A stretch of 64,000 nucleotides of DNA, taken from positions 1 to 64,000 of the forward strand of contig NZ_JALQDG010000026.1 in assembly GCF_023631325.1 (NCBI RefSeq), written 5' to 3'. Numbering within the stretch: the stretch's first letter is position 1; every line of letters begins with the position of its first letter. This document shows positions 19,548 to 27,883 of the stretch, piece after piece. The stretch comes from Caballeronia sp. INDeC2 (GTDB lineage Bacteria; Pseudomonadota; Gammaproteobacteria; Burkholderiales; Burkholderiaceae). Below the pieces are notes generated by a model that saw nothing but the letters and a program-made list of their open reading frames with translations, did no database searches and was not told the origin of the DNA. Position numbers and translations under genes: made by a program.

Positions 19548-20735
19548 ATGGACGACAACCTGAACTTCGATACGCTCGCCGTGCGCGCCGGCACCTTGCG
19601 CAGCGAATTCAACGAGCATGCCGAGGCGCTTTTTCTCACGTCGAGCTTCTGCTTTTCGAGCGCGGCCGAAGCGGCCGAGCGCTTCAAGAATGCCGAAGAA
19701 GCGTACACCTATTCGCGCTTCACCAATCCGACCGTCACGATGTTCCAGAACCGCCTCGCCGCGCTCGAAGGCGGCGAAGCCTGCATGGCGACGGCATCGG
19801 GCATGTCGGCGATATTGTCGGTCGTGATGGCGTCGATGCAGCAGGGCGATCACATCGTCAGTTCGAAGAGCCTGTTCGGCTCGACGATCGGCATGTTCAC
19901 GCAGATCTTCCCGAAGTTCGGCATCACGACGACGTTCGTCGATCCGACGAAGCCCGACGAATGGCAGGCGGCCGTGAAACCCGAGACGAAGATGTTCTTT
20001 CTGGAGACGCCGTCGAATCCGCTGACGGAGATCGCGGACATCGAGGCGATCGGCAGGATTGCGAAGCATAACGGCGCACTTTTCGTGGTCGATAACTGCT
20101 TTTGCAGTCCCGCCTTGCAACAGCCGCTGAAACTCGGCGCGGATGTCGTGATGCATTCGGCCACGAAGTTTCTGGATGGTCAGGGCCGCGTGCTCGGCGG
20201 CGCGCTCGTCGGCTCGAAGCGCTTCATCATGGAGACGGTCTTTCCGTTCGTGCGCAGCGCCGGTCCGACGATGTCCGCGTTCAATGCATGGGTGCTGTTA
20301 AAGGGCATGGAGACGCTCGCGCTTCGCGTAGAGAAGCAGTCGGCGAATGCGCTCGACACCGCGCGCTGGCTCGAAGCGCATCCAGGCGTGAATCGCGTGT
20401 TCTATCCGGGGCTCGAATCGCATCCGCAACATGCGATCGCGAAGAAGCAGCAGAAGGCGGGCGGCGCGATCGTATCGTTCGAATTGAAGGGCGACACGCA
20501 GGAGCAGCAGCGCGCGAATGCATGGCGTGTGATCGACGCTACGAAGCTTTGTTCGATAACCGGCAATCTCGGCGATACGCGTACGACGATTACGCATCCT
20601 TCGACGACCACGCACGGACGTCTTGCACCCGAGGTGCGTGAAGCCGCCGGCATACGCGAAGGTCTGATCCGTCTTGCGGTAGGCCTTGAAGATCCCGCGG
20701 ATATTCGCGCCGATCTGGCGCGTGGGCTGGGTTAG
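19548..20735 (+). CDS. metZ: O-succinylhomoserine sulfhydrylase
   Basis: 395 aa PLP enzyme of the Cys/Met metabolism family. In beta-proteobacteria and pseudomonads MetZ makes homocysteine directly from O-succinylhomoserine and sulfide. The PLP lysine lies in HSATKFLDGQGRVLGGALVG (about residue 210), and the N-terminal YSRFTNPTVTMFQNRLAALE block is typical. The purF-metZ adjacency is the usual one for MetZ and helps separate it from MetB or MetC. An AAGGGA ribosome binding site precedes the ATG. A palindromic repeat element begins 4 bp after the stop. Confidence 0.94.
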   Translation: MDDNLNFDTLAVRAGTLRSEFNEHAEALFLTSSFCFSSAAEAAERFKNAEEAYTYSRFTNPTVTMFQNRLAALEGGEACMATASGMSAILSVVMASMQQGDHIVSSKSLFGSTIGMFTQIFPKFGITTTFVDPTKPDEWQAAVKPETKMFFLETPSNPLTEIADIEAIGRIAKHNGALFVVDNCFCSPALQQPLKLGADVVMHSATKFLDGQGRVLGGALVGSKRFIMETVFPFVRSAGPTMSAFNAWVLLKGMETLALRVEKQSANALDTARWLEAHPGVNRVFYPGLESHPQHAIAKKQQKAGGAIVSFELKGDTQEQQRANAWRVIDATKLCSITGNLGDTRTTITHPSTTTHGRLAPEVREAAGIREGLIRLAVGLEDPADIRADLARGLG

Positions 20736-20739
20736 GTTC

Positions 20740-20830
20740 TTGCCGGATCGCGGTTTGTTATTGGTTTATCAGGGCCGCCCCGGGGAGGGGCAGTGCTAAT
20801 AGACCAAAAAACAAAACGGGACCCGGCGAA
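20740..20830. repeat. Dispersed imperfect palindrome, copy A
   Basis: Left arm starts TTGCCGGATCGCGGTTTGTT (20740) and runs to TATCAG; right arm begins CTAATAGACC (20795) and ends ACGGGACCCGGCGAA (20830), an imperfect reverse complement of the left arm. The centre holds a second GC hairpin (GCCCC/GGGGC). Of the 33 left-arm bases, 29 match copy B at 37050. It lies between the convergent genes metZ and the AraC regulator, so it could act as a two-way terminator. Confidence 0.82.
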
Positions 20831-20852
20831 GTCGCGACAACATCCACATGCC

Positions 20853-21620
20853 CTAACCGCCGCGCGGCGACCTGAATCCGCCACTGCCACTGCGCCACTG
20901 CCCTGGCGAGATACCGAAACGCTTCGAAAAAGCGTGCGTAAAGGCGCTTTGATCGGCAAACCCGACATCGAGCGCGATATCGATAAGCGTCACGCGCGGG
21001 TCGGCGAGCAACGTCAACGCCGTGTCGAGCCGCAGCCGATGCAAATAGCGATGCGGCGTCTCGCCAAACGCTTCATTGAAGAGCTGATGAAATCGGCGCA
21101 TGCCGAAGCCGCAATGCGCGGCGAGATCGGCGATGCGCAGCGGCTCCGATAGATGCAGACGCAACCATCTGTCGATGCGCGCGAAATCGAGCCCGCGCAT
21201 CATGTCGATGGAATCGTCGGTGTCGTGCATCAGCGCGCCGCATAGATGCGCCGCGGCTTGCCATGCGAAGCGGTCGGAGAGAGACATACGACGGGCGACA
21301 TCGGCGACCGCCTGCGTCACGCGCGGATCGATCGCGATCGCGCGCGCCCGCTCGAAGTAGCGCTCGGGCACCGCAACCGACGCGGCGGGCAGATCGAGCA
21401 CGAGCTGGCGATTGTCGCCGTCTGCCCAGTAATCGTGCCGCGCGCCCGCCGGGATGATCCACGCGCCGCTGCAATCGATGCGCGCGCCGTTGCCGTTAAC
21501 GGCCATGTCCATCGACCCGTCGAGACCGAGCACGATCTGATGAAAGTCGTGCACGTCCGACGCTTGCGCCGCCGCATATCGGCGCAGCGACACGGCCGGA
21601 CGATGAAGCGGCGCGCTCAT
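20853..21620 (-). CDS. AraC-family transcriptional regulator
   Basis: 255 aa. N-terminal cupin-like sensing domain (about 1-140; YAAAQASDVHDFHQIVLGLD, GAWIIPAGARHDYWA) and C-terminal double helix-turn-helix (about 155-250), with IADLAAHCGFGMRRFHQLF and IDIALDVGFADQSAFTHAF as the two recognition units and FGISPGQWR at the end. It begins 11 bp after the FKBP gene stop, so the two are probably co-transcribed. The ligand and targets are not evident; regulators with this layout often control efflux or catabolic genes. No ribosome binding site is clear. Confidence 0.9.
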   Translation of the reverse strand: MSAPLHRPAVSLRRYAAAQASDVHDFHQIVLGLDGSMDMAVNGNGARIDCSGAWIIPAGARHDYWADGDNRQLVLDLPAASVAVPERYFERARAIAIDPRVTQAVADVARRMSLSDRFAWQAAAHLCGALMHDTDDSIDMMRGLDFARIDRWLRLHLSEPLRIADLAAHCGFGMRRFHQLFNEAFGETPHRYLHRLRLDTALTLLADPRVTLIDIALDVGFADQSAFTHAFSKRFGISPGQWRSGSGGFRSPRGG

Positions 21621-21631
21621 GCCGTGATCGC

Positions 21632-21973
21632 TCAGACGTCCAGCAGTTCCACTTCGAACACGAGCGTCGCGTTCGGCGGAATTACGCCGCCTGCGCCGCG
21701 TGCGCCGTAGCCGAGTTGCGGCGGGATCGTGAGACGGCGCACGCCGCCGACCTTCATGCCCTGCACGCCTTCGTCCCAGCCCTTGATGACCATGCCGCCG
21801 CCCAGCACGAATGCGAACGGATCGTTGCGGTCCTTGCTCGAATCGAATTTCTGGCCGTCCGTGAGCCAGCCCGTATAGTGGACGCTGACCGTCTTGCCCG
21901 CGACGGCTTCAGCGCCTTCGCCGACATTGACGTCTTCGTATTTGAGACCGGAATCGGTCGTGACAATCGACAT
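21632..21973 (-). CDS. FKBP-type peptidyl-prolyl cis-trans isomerase
   Basis: 113 aa, a single cytoplasmic FKBP domain with no signal peptide. [37 protein letters not shown] and [29 protein letters not shown] cover the whole active-site cup. Isomerises Xaa-Pro bonds and helps folding. AGGGAG lies 5 bases before the ATG. It follows the polysaccharide polymerase gene by 97 bp on the same strand and precedes the AraC gene. Confidence 0.95.
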   Translation of the reverse strand: MSIVTTDSGLKYEDVNVGEGAEAVAGKTVSVHYTGWLTDGQKFDSSKDRNDPFAFVLGGGMVIKGWDEGVQGMKVGGVRRLTIPPQLGYGARGAGGVIPPNATLVFEVELLDV

Positions 21974-22070
21974 GGTTGCTCCCTGGTTGCCCGGCTATCG
22001 ACGATGGATGAGCCGGTGGTCGAAACCGACATTGTAGAACGTCGCAGGGAAGCGAGTCGGCGTGCAGAGC

Positions 22071-23483
22071 TCAGAGATGACGGCCGCGCGGCCCGAAGCG
22101 GGAGCCGATGCGAGTGGCGATGTCGGGCCTTACGTGCCTGCCGATCGCGGTGCCGATCGATGCGCCGTCCTGCACCTCCTGCATCGCGGCCGCGGCCGCC
22201 TTGTCGCCGATCTGCTGCCTCGCGAGCTTGAGCGCGCGCACGCGCACGTACGCCATCGCGACCAGCGTCCAGGGCGCGAGATAGGCGAACTCGGGCACGG
22301 ACACCATCATCATCGTCCAGGTCGCGGCGCAGCACTGGCGCAGCGCCATGCCGCGCGGATCCCAGTCGAGCTTGAATGCCGGATAAAGCATCAGCGTACT
22401 GATGAAGATCGTGCCGACGATACCGGTATTGACGAGCAGCGTCGAGAACAGATCGGTCGAGCGGATATAGCCGAAGCCGATGCCGAAGATCTGATTGAGC
22501 GGCGCCGCATTGAACCACAAGCGCATCGATTCGACGAACATCAGCGAACGGTCCGAGCCCGACTCGGTTTTCTGTTCGAGCTTGTCCATCACCATCTGCT
22601 TGAAGAGATCGGCGATGTAATCCTGCAAGAGATAAGCGATCACGCAGAGCGCGAAGAGTCCGATCAGCGCCTTGACCGGATTGATGCCGAGCTTGCGCAC
22701 GCGGATGATCGAGTAGACCGCATAGCCGATCAGCACCGTCGACGAGGTCGTCATCAACAGCGACAGGCCGATGACCCATACGGGCCAGCGCACGCGCGAG
22801 GTCGCATTGAAGTAGACCCAGAACGGGAAGATGGACATCGCGTACATCGACGGCTCGCCGGTCAGCGCTTTCAGGCGCTGGATCGGAATGCCCTTGATGT
22901 CGATCTGCTGAAACGAACTGCCGTTCACCGTGCCGTCCGAGCGCACGATGCCCTTGCCGAACTGATCGCCGAACGCGCGGTTCGAGATGAAGTCGCCCGG
23001 CTGGCCCGTGAGGACGTAATAGGCCACTTCGAACATGCCGTACAGCGCGAGCAGCGTGACGGCGGCGAGAATCCACTGGTCCCACGTCGGCTTGTAGTAG
23101 TGATACACGTAGGCCGCATAGAGCACGACCGCCGCCACATAGATGGACTGCGTGAACATGCTCTTGCGCATGATGAACGTGAAGGGATCGGTATCGTCAA
23201 CGAGCGCGATCTTGCTGAAGTCGGGATCGAAGGGCGCCATCACGTCCGCGAGTTGCGACGTGCAGACCATCAGCAGCCACACGACGATCGCCGCGCCCAC
23301 GAAGTGCATCCAGCTCTTGCGAGCGCGTCCGCCGAACAGCAGCACGAGCGGCACGGAGAGGAAACACATCAGATAGCCGATCGTCGTGCCCTGAATCGAT
23401 GGCATGACGAGGAACGACGTCACCGGCATCGCGAAGGCCCAGATTCGGTAGTAGAGGTCGGTCAGCGCCGCTTTTTCTTTCAT
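22071..23483 (-). CDS. Wzy-like polysaccharide polymerase (O-antigen ligase/polymerase type)
   Basis: 470 aa integral membrane protein with roughly ten hydrophobic segments and a large periplasmic loop near residues 170-230 (GDFISNRAFGDQFGKG, QQIDIKGIPIQRLKALTGEP, SMYAMSIFPFWVYF). The cytosolic C-terminus is basic and Ala-rich. Size, topology and position among glycosyltransferase, Wzc and Wzx genes point to the Wzy polymerase that joins flipped repeat units in the periplasm. Sequence motifs are weak in this family, so the call relies on topology and context. A hairpin (23500-23519) separates it from the preceding small gene. Confidence 0.75.
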   Translation of the reverse strand: MKEKAALTDLYYRIWAFAMPVTSFLVMPSIQGTTIGYLMCFLSVPLVLLFGGRARKSWMHFVGAAIVVWLLMVCTSQLADVMAPFDPDFSKIALVDDTDPFTFIMRKSMFTQSIYVAAVVLYAAYVYHYYKPTWDQWILAAVTLLALYGMFEVAYYVLTGQPGDFISNRAFGDQFGKGIVRSDGTVNGSSFQQIDIKGIPIQRLKALTGEPSMYAMSIFPFWVYFNATSRVRWPVWVIGLSLLMTTSSTVLIGYAVYSIIRVRKLGINPVKALIGLFALCVIAYLLQDYIADLFKQMVMDKLEQKTESGSDRSLMFVESMRLWFNAAPLNQIFGIGFGYIRSTDLFSTLLVNTGIVGTIFISTLMLYPAFKLDWDPRGMALRQCCAATWTMMMVSVPEFAYLAPWTLVAMAYVRVRALKLARQQIGDKAAAAAMQEVQDGASIGTAIGRHVRPDIATRIGSRFGPRGRHL

Positions 23484-23499
23484 CGTCTAAGGTTGGATG

Positions 23500-23519
23500 A
23501 GCCCGCTTCAAAGCGGGCT
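23500..23519. other. Short perfect hairpin upstream of the wzy-like gene
   Basis: AGCCCGCTT / AAGCGGGCT around a CA centre. There is no U-tract on the minus strand, so it is perhaps an mRNA stabiliser or a weak terminator. Confidence 0.5.
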
Positions 23520-23538
23520 ATCGATCGTTATTGGTTGT

Positions 23539-23805
23539 TCATGCGCGTCGCCGAAACGTCGCCAGCATGGCCAGCAAGAACACGAGCATCGAACGCGAAG
23601 GCATGTGTGCCGCGTCTTCGAGCGGTGCCTGCTCGACTACGAGGCTCGGCGCGCAAATGGGCTCCGGCACCGGCGCGGGTATCGGCTCCGCTTTGCGGAC
23701 CCGATGAAAATCACAATGCGGACACACGTCCAGGCCCATGGCGACCCGCCTGCGGCAGCGCGGGCATTGCACGAGCCGGTTCCTGAACGAAAAAGGTCCG
23801 CCCAT
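23539..23805 (-). CDS. Small zinc-ribbon protein with C-terminal hydrophobic segment (88 aa)
   Basis: An N-terminal zinc ribbon is seen as CPRCRRRVAMGLDVCPHC (residues 14-31), two CxxC pairs 13 residues apart, next to basic residues. A Pro/Glu-rich linker follows (about 40-55), and the protein ends with a hydrophobic run MLVFLLAMLATF capped by RRRA. Such an end could be a tail anchor or a sorting-type signal. The gene lies between the Wzc-type kinase and the Wzy-like polymerase on the same strand, which suggests a role in the polysaccharide machinery, but no family with known function was recognised. GAGAG precedes the ATG. Confidence 0.65.
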   Translation of the reverse strand: MGGPFSFRNRLVQCPRCRRRVAMGLDVCPHCDFHRVRKAEPIPAPVPEPICAPSLVVEQAPLEDAAHMPSRSMLVFLLAMLATFRRRA

Positions 23806-23844
23806 CTGCGTCTCTCTTGCGGTTCACCCTGTGTACAACGTAAA

Positions 23845-23869
23845 GCGCCGCGTGACGACCACGCGGCGC
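23845..23869 (-). terminator. Hairpin after the Wzc-type gene
   Basis: Perfect 10-bp stem GCGCCGCGTG (23845-23854) / CACGCGGCGC (23860-23869), 5-base loop. On the minus strand only TTT follows, so termination may be partial, reducing expression of the two downstream genes. Confidence 0.55.
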
Positions 23870-23907
23870 AATGCCTTCAACCGCCGCCTTTCATTATGCG
23901 CGCGCAA

Positions 23908-26259
23908 TCAGTGCGCCGACTTGAACGTGCTCGTATACGCCGCGGCATAACCATAACTGCGGCGATTGCTCGGGCGTCGCGGAATCGCGTTGAAGACCGA
24001 ACCGACGAGCCTGCCGCCCGAACGCTGCACCTTCTTCACGGTTTCCTCGATCTCTTCCTCGCTCTGAATGCCCGAGCGCAACACGAGCACCGTCGAACCC
24101 GCATCGCTCGCGACGATCGCGGCATCGGTGACGACGAGGAACGGCGGCGTATCGAGGATCACGAGATCGAACTGATCGCTCATGCGCGCGAGCATGTTGC
24201 GAAAGCCCGGCATCATCAACAGCTCGGACGGATTCTCCGGATAGGCGCCGCACGACATGAACGACAGCCCCGGCACGCCGACATAGCGGATCGCATCGCC
24301 GAGCGCGAGTTCGCCCTTGAGCACTTCCGAGAGGCCGCCCGGATTCGACTGCTTGAAGAACGAAGCGATGTGGCCGCGCCGCATGTCGCCGTCGATCAGC
24401 AGCACGCGCAGCCCGATCTCCGCGAGCAGCACCGAAAGATTCGCCGCGACGAAGCTCTTGCCCGCCGACGGAATCGGGCCCGTCAGCATCACGATGTTGT
24501 TCGGCGCATTCGCGAGATCGCGATACAGCTCCGTGCGCACCGCGCGCAGCGCCTCGACAGCCGGATCGTGCGGGAAGCGCGTGGCGAGCACGCGGGCATC
24601 GCGATCCGTATCGGCGACATGCGGCATCGCGAACGCGTCGTGCTCCGGCAGATGAATGTGCGGCAGCGCCTTCGGTGGACCGCCGTTCTGCGTACCGGAG
24701 TAGGTGAGCGGCGCATGCTCGACCGGCGACACGGCGATCTCGTGATCGAGCATCGCTTGTTGCCGGCTGTACAGCACTTCGCCCAGCACGGGCACCGAGA
24801 GACGGCGCTCGACGAACATCGGATCGGTCACGCCGATCATCGCGTGGCGGCGCAGGAAGATGAAGAACGTGCCGATGAAAAACCCGAGGCCCGTGCCCGC
24901 GGCGATCACGAGCGGCTTGTTCGGTTTCACCGGACGATAAGGACGCAGCGCGTTATCGACGATATGCGCGCCGCCGCTCGTGCTCGCGCGCCGCACGGAC
25001 AGTTCTTGCGCCTTGTTCACCATGCCCATGTAAATGGTCTCGGCCACGCGCGCGTCACGCGTGAGCGTCGCGTTCTGGCGCTCGGAAGAGGGCATGCTGT
25101 CGAAGCGCTGCTGAATCTGCTTGTTCGATGCTTCGAGCTCGGCGATCTGCTGATTCAGATTGACCACCTGCGGGCTGTTGGGCTGGAAGCGTTGCAAGGC
25201 CTGCGTGCGCTGCAGCTTAAGCGTCGCCAGTTGTTGCATCGACACGATGCTGCCTTGCAGATACGCCTGCGCTTCGTTGAGCGGCTGCACCGACTGCGAT
25301 TTCGAACGGAACGCGCTCAGGTTGCCTTCCGCGCGCCGCAGATCGCCTTCGAGTCGCGGCAATTCTCCGCGAATGAATTCGAGCGTCTTCGTGTCGTTCG
25401 CCTGGCGAGCCTGAACCGCGGCGGTCAGATACGCCTGGCCGAGCGCGTTGGCGACATCGGCGGTCAAGGCGGGATCGTCGGCGTTGAAGGTGATTTGCAC
25501 GACGCCCGTGTCTTTCGCGGACTCGGCCACCTTCATCGACTTCTTCATGAGCGCGATGGCGTCGAGCGTATTGAGGCGCGTCACGTCGAAGTGCACGCCC
25601 GGATGGCCGAGCGCGCCGTTGACGAGAATCGACACACCGTTCGCCGATGCCGGACGGCCGATCGTGCCGCGCAAGAGCATCGCGCCGTCGGGGTCGCGCA
25701 ACTCGTACTGGTTGTTGCCGAGCAGAACGAGATCCAGCTTCTGGTCTTCGAGCGAGGGCGGCACGTCGAGGCGGCCGATTTGCAGCGATTCACCGCCCCA
25801 GCCATACGAATCGAGACCGAACCAAGCGGGAGATAGATGGCCTTTCTTCGCAAAGATATCCGCGATTTGACCGAGCACGGGGAACGTGTCCGGCTTGACC
25901 TTGATGTCGAAGTGGAACTGCTTCACGACGGGCTCGAGCACCGAGCGGCTTTGCATCACCGAGATTTCCGCGGGCGCGAGCTGATTGACCGTGGGCTGGG
26001 CCTGCTGCATCTGCATCTGATTCTGCGGCGCGATGCCGAGCGCGTTCGGATCGGGTGGATCCACGCGCACGACCACATCCGAAGAATAGATCGGCCTGGC
26101 AAGGAACGCATACGCGGTTGCGAGCGCGGCCGTGATCCCGACGAACAGGAAGAGGATGCCAAGGTGATCGCGCAGGAGCTTGAGCATGTCGCTCGCGGTG
26201 AATTCACCGTCGTCCTTGCCGGGGCGCGAAGATCCGGAGTTCACATAGAGGGTGTTCAA
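23908..26259 (-). CDS. Wzc-type polysaccharide co-polymerase with bacterial tyrosine kinase domain
   Basis: 783 aa. Cytosolic N-terminus, first membrane span about 33-52 (LGILFLFVGITAALATAYAF), a large periplasmic Wzz domain with coiled coils and a GNVR-like segment (about 380-415), a second span about 445-465, then the BY-kinase domain: Walker A GPIPSAGKS at 594-602, a basic DGDMRRGH segment, Walker B LVILDTPP near 700. The Tyr-rich tail is short (SYGYAAAYTSTFK, three Tyr). Such proteins set chain length and drive export of exopolysaccharide by cycles of autophosphorylation. The start is TTG with GAGGA 8 bases upstream. No Wzb phosphatase or Wza exporter gene is adjacent in the window. The closest known equivalents are the BceF-like proteins of Burkholderia. 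Confidence 0.92.
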   Translation of the reverse strand: MNTLYVNSGSSRPGKDDGEFTASDMLKLLRDHLGILFLFVGITAALATAYAFLARPIYSSDVVVRVDPPDPNALGIAPQNQMQMQQAQPTVNQLAPAEISVMQSRSVLEPVVKQFHFDIKVKPDTFPVLGQIADIFAKKGHLSPAWFGLDSYGWGGESLQIGRLDVPPSLEDQKLDLVLLGNNQYELRDPDGAMLLRGTIGRPASANGVSILVNGALGHPGVHFDVTRLNTLDAIALMKKSMKVAESAKDTGVVQITFNADDPALTADVANALGQAYLTAAVQARQANDTKTLEFIRGELPRLEGDLRRAEGNLSAFRSKSQSVQPLNEAQAYLQGSIVSMQQLATLKLQRTQALQRFQPNSPQVVNLNQQIAELEASNKQIQQRFDSMPSSERQNATLTRDARVAETIYMGMVNKAQELSVRRASTSGGAHIVDNALRPYRPVKPNKPLVIAAGTGLGFFIGTFFIFLRRHAMIGVTDPMFVERRLSVPVLGEVLYSRQQAMLDHEIAVSPVEHAPLTYSGTQNGGPPKALPHIHLPEHDAFAMPHVADTDRDARVLATRFPHDPAVEALRAVRTELYRDLANAPNNIVMLTGPIPSAGKSFVAANLSVLLAEIGLRVLLIDGDMRRGHIASFFKQSNPGGLSEVLKGELALGDAIRYVGVPGLSFMSCGAYPENPSELLMMPGFRNMLARMSDQFDLVILDTPPFLVVTDAAIVASDAGSTVLVLRSGIQSEEEIEETVKKVQRSGGRLVGSVFNAIPRRPSNRRSYGYAAAYTSTFKSAH

Positions 26260-26754
26260 AGGCGCCGTCCTCAGTTCGATAAGTTGACCGTTGTTTCCCG
26301 GGCTGCGAGAAAACAGAGAGCCCGCGCGGCATGCCGCGGTACGTCTTACGTGTTATTGATCCGGCGCGTGGCCGTCGGAACTTCCAGGCTAAAGACGCGA
26401 GAGGCTCTGAAAAGCGGGCGAAGCGGATATTGCTTCGAGTACGCATGACGATGCACGTCGGCTCGTCGGAGTGCGATAACAGCCTTAAGCACGCTCCGTG
26501 CCTCGGCATCGCGCCTCGGGATTCGGCGGATGAAACTCGCGAATCCCGTTACGAATCGCTTGCTGTCAAACGATACGATAAGTCCGGAAAATAAAGCGTC
26601 AAGGCTATCTTCCGGTCGCAAACTGCGCGCGTCTGTTAAGTAGCGAACGTAATTAGCGTTCGAACGTCGGGAACGCCACTTGCGAGCCTGCCGCTTCACG
26701 CGATAATCGCCGGTTTTGCTCATGTTTCATTCGTAGCATCGAAAAGCGTCGCGC
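26260..26754. other. Long non-coding gap between the glycoside hydrolase and wzc-type genes
   Basis: About 495 bp without a credible gene, less GC-rich than the surrounding genes. It contains a small inverted repeat CGAACG (26644-26649) / CGTTCG (26657-26662). It presumably carries a promoter or regulatory region for the minus-strand wzc-type gene, but I could not pick a convincing -35/-10 pair. Confidence 0.4.
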
Positions 26755-27852
26755 TCATGGCATCGGGTTGGCCTTGATGAAATCGCGCACGGTATCGAAG
26801 CGCGATTTGCGCGTCTTGCCGTCGTCGTGGATCACGCCGTAGTTGCCATCGCCGCCGAAGCGCTGATCGTCATAGAGCTCGTACAAGGTTACGTTCTGTA
26901 TGTTGTAAGTCTTCGCGAGCGACACGAATCCCTTTAACGCATCCTTGCCGACGAGATAGCCGCCCGGATCTGCATGCGTCGGCCGCACGCCGTATTCCGT
27001 GATCCAGATGGGCTTGCCGTAGCTGTCGCGCAGACGCTCGAGCACGTTGACCTTTTTGTCGCCCGCCGCCGTGATCGAGCCCATGTTCGAATACCAATGC
27101 CACGCGGTGATGTCCCAGTGCGGTACCGGATGGCCGCGCGTGCCGTCGGGTTGCGTGCCCGCGTAGAGCATGTCGGTGAAGCCGTAATGCAGCCAGCTGA
27201 ACGACGTCAGCAGAATCTTCGCGTCCGGATTCGTCTCACGTATGCCTTTGATCAAACCGAGGATCGAGCCGCGCGCTTTCATGAACATCGCATTGTCGTA
27301 ATCCTGCGGATGTTCGCCACTGCGGTCCGAGCCGAGTATCGTCCAGTTGTCGTACTCGTTGCCGACCTGATAGTACGTAACGAGGCCTTTCAGCACGCGG
27401 CCCGCCGTCTTGCCGAGCGCATAGCCGCGCTCGAAGGTTTCCTGTTCGTTCGCGCGCTTTTCAGGCTCGAAGGGCGTGACGAGCGCAAGTACGCCGATGC
27501 ATTGCTTCGCCGCAGCCCGCGCGAAATTTGCGACCATGTGGGCGCTTTGCTCGCTCGATACATCCTGCGCATACATCGTGACGCCGAGATCGCGGAGCTG
27601 TGAAATCTGCAAGTCATAGTCGCTCATGCCATATGCGCCATGATGTTCCAGATGCCCCGCGATGCCGTAAAACACGCCTTTCGATCCGTTGCCGCAGGCG
27701 ATTTTCGGTGCAGCGGCGCTCGCGGTTTGCCCTTTGGGGCTCGCCGTGTGCGTGCTGTGATACGCGTCGGATGCACCGCTGCGCGCGTAGATTAGCACCG
27801 ATGCGCAGCACAGCGCACCGAAGAGGGATACGGCAGCCACCAGAGTTCGCAT
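26755..27852 (-). CDS. Secreted or anchored glycoside hydrolase, clan GH-A type
   Basis: 365 aa. N-terminal hydrophobic segment (residues 2-23, TLVAAVSLFGALCCASVLIY) for export or anchoring, then a TIM-barrel hydrolase: YYQVGNEYDN holds the probable acid/base Glu166 and PIWITEYGVRP the probable nucleophile Glu286, 120 residues apart, as in clan GH-A retaining enzymes (GH5/GH39-like, compare PslG). The substrate is unknown; in an exopolysaccharide locus it most likely trims or clears polymer in the periplasm. Transcribed with the glycosyltransferase genes upstream (31 bp from the next). The exact GH family would need a profile search. Confidence 0.8.
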   Translation of the reverse strand: MRTLVAAVSLFGALCCASVLIYARSGASDAYHSTHTASPKGQTASAAAPKIACGNGSKGVFYGIAGHLEHHGAYGMSDYDLQISQLRDLGVTMYAQDVSSEQSAHMVANFARAAAKQCIGVLALVTPFEPEKRANEQETFERGYALGKTAGRVLKGLVTYYQVGNEYDNWTILGSDRSGEHPQDYDNAMFMKARGSILGLIKGIRETNPDAKILLTSFSWLHYGFTDMLYAGTQPDGTRGHPVPHWDITAWHWYSNMGSITAAGDKKVNVLERLRDSYGKPIWITEYGVRPTHADPGGYLVGKDALKGFVSLAKTYNIQNVTLYELYDDQRFGGDGNYGVIHDDGKTRKSRFDTVRDFIKANPMP

Positions 27853-27883
27853 CGATGTTCGGCCCTCGGGATAGTGCGTGCCG

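Noticed and set aside
23497..25836. 779-codon plus-strand frame opposite the wzc-type gene
   Set aside because: No domain structure, very high Arg/His; the minus strand holds Walker A and B motifs and membrane spans.
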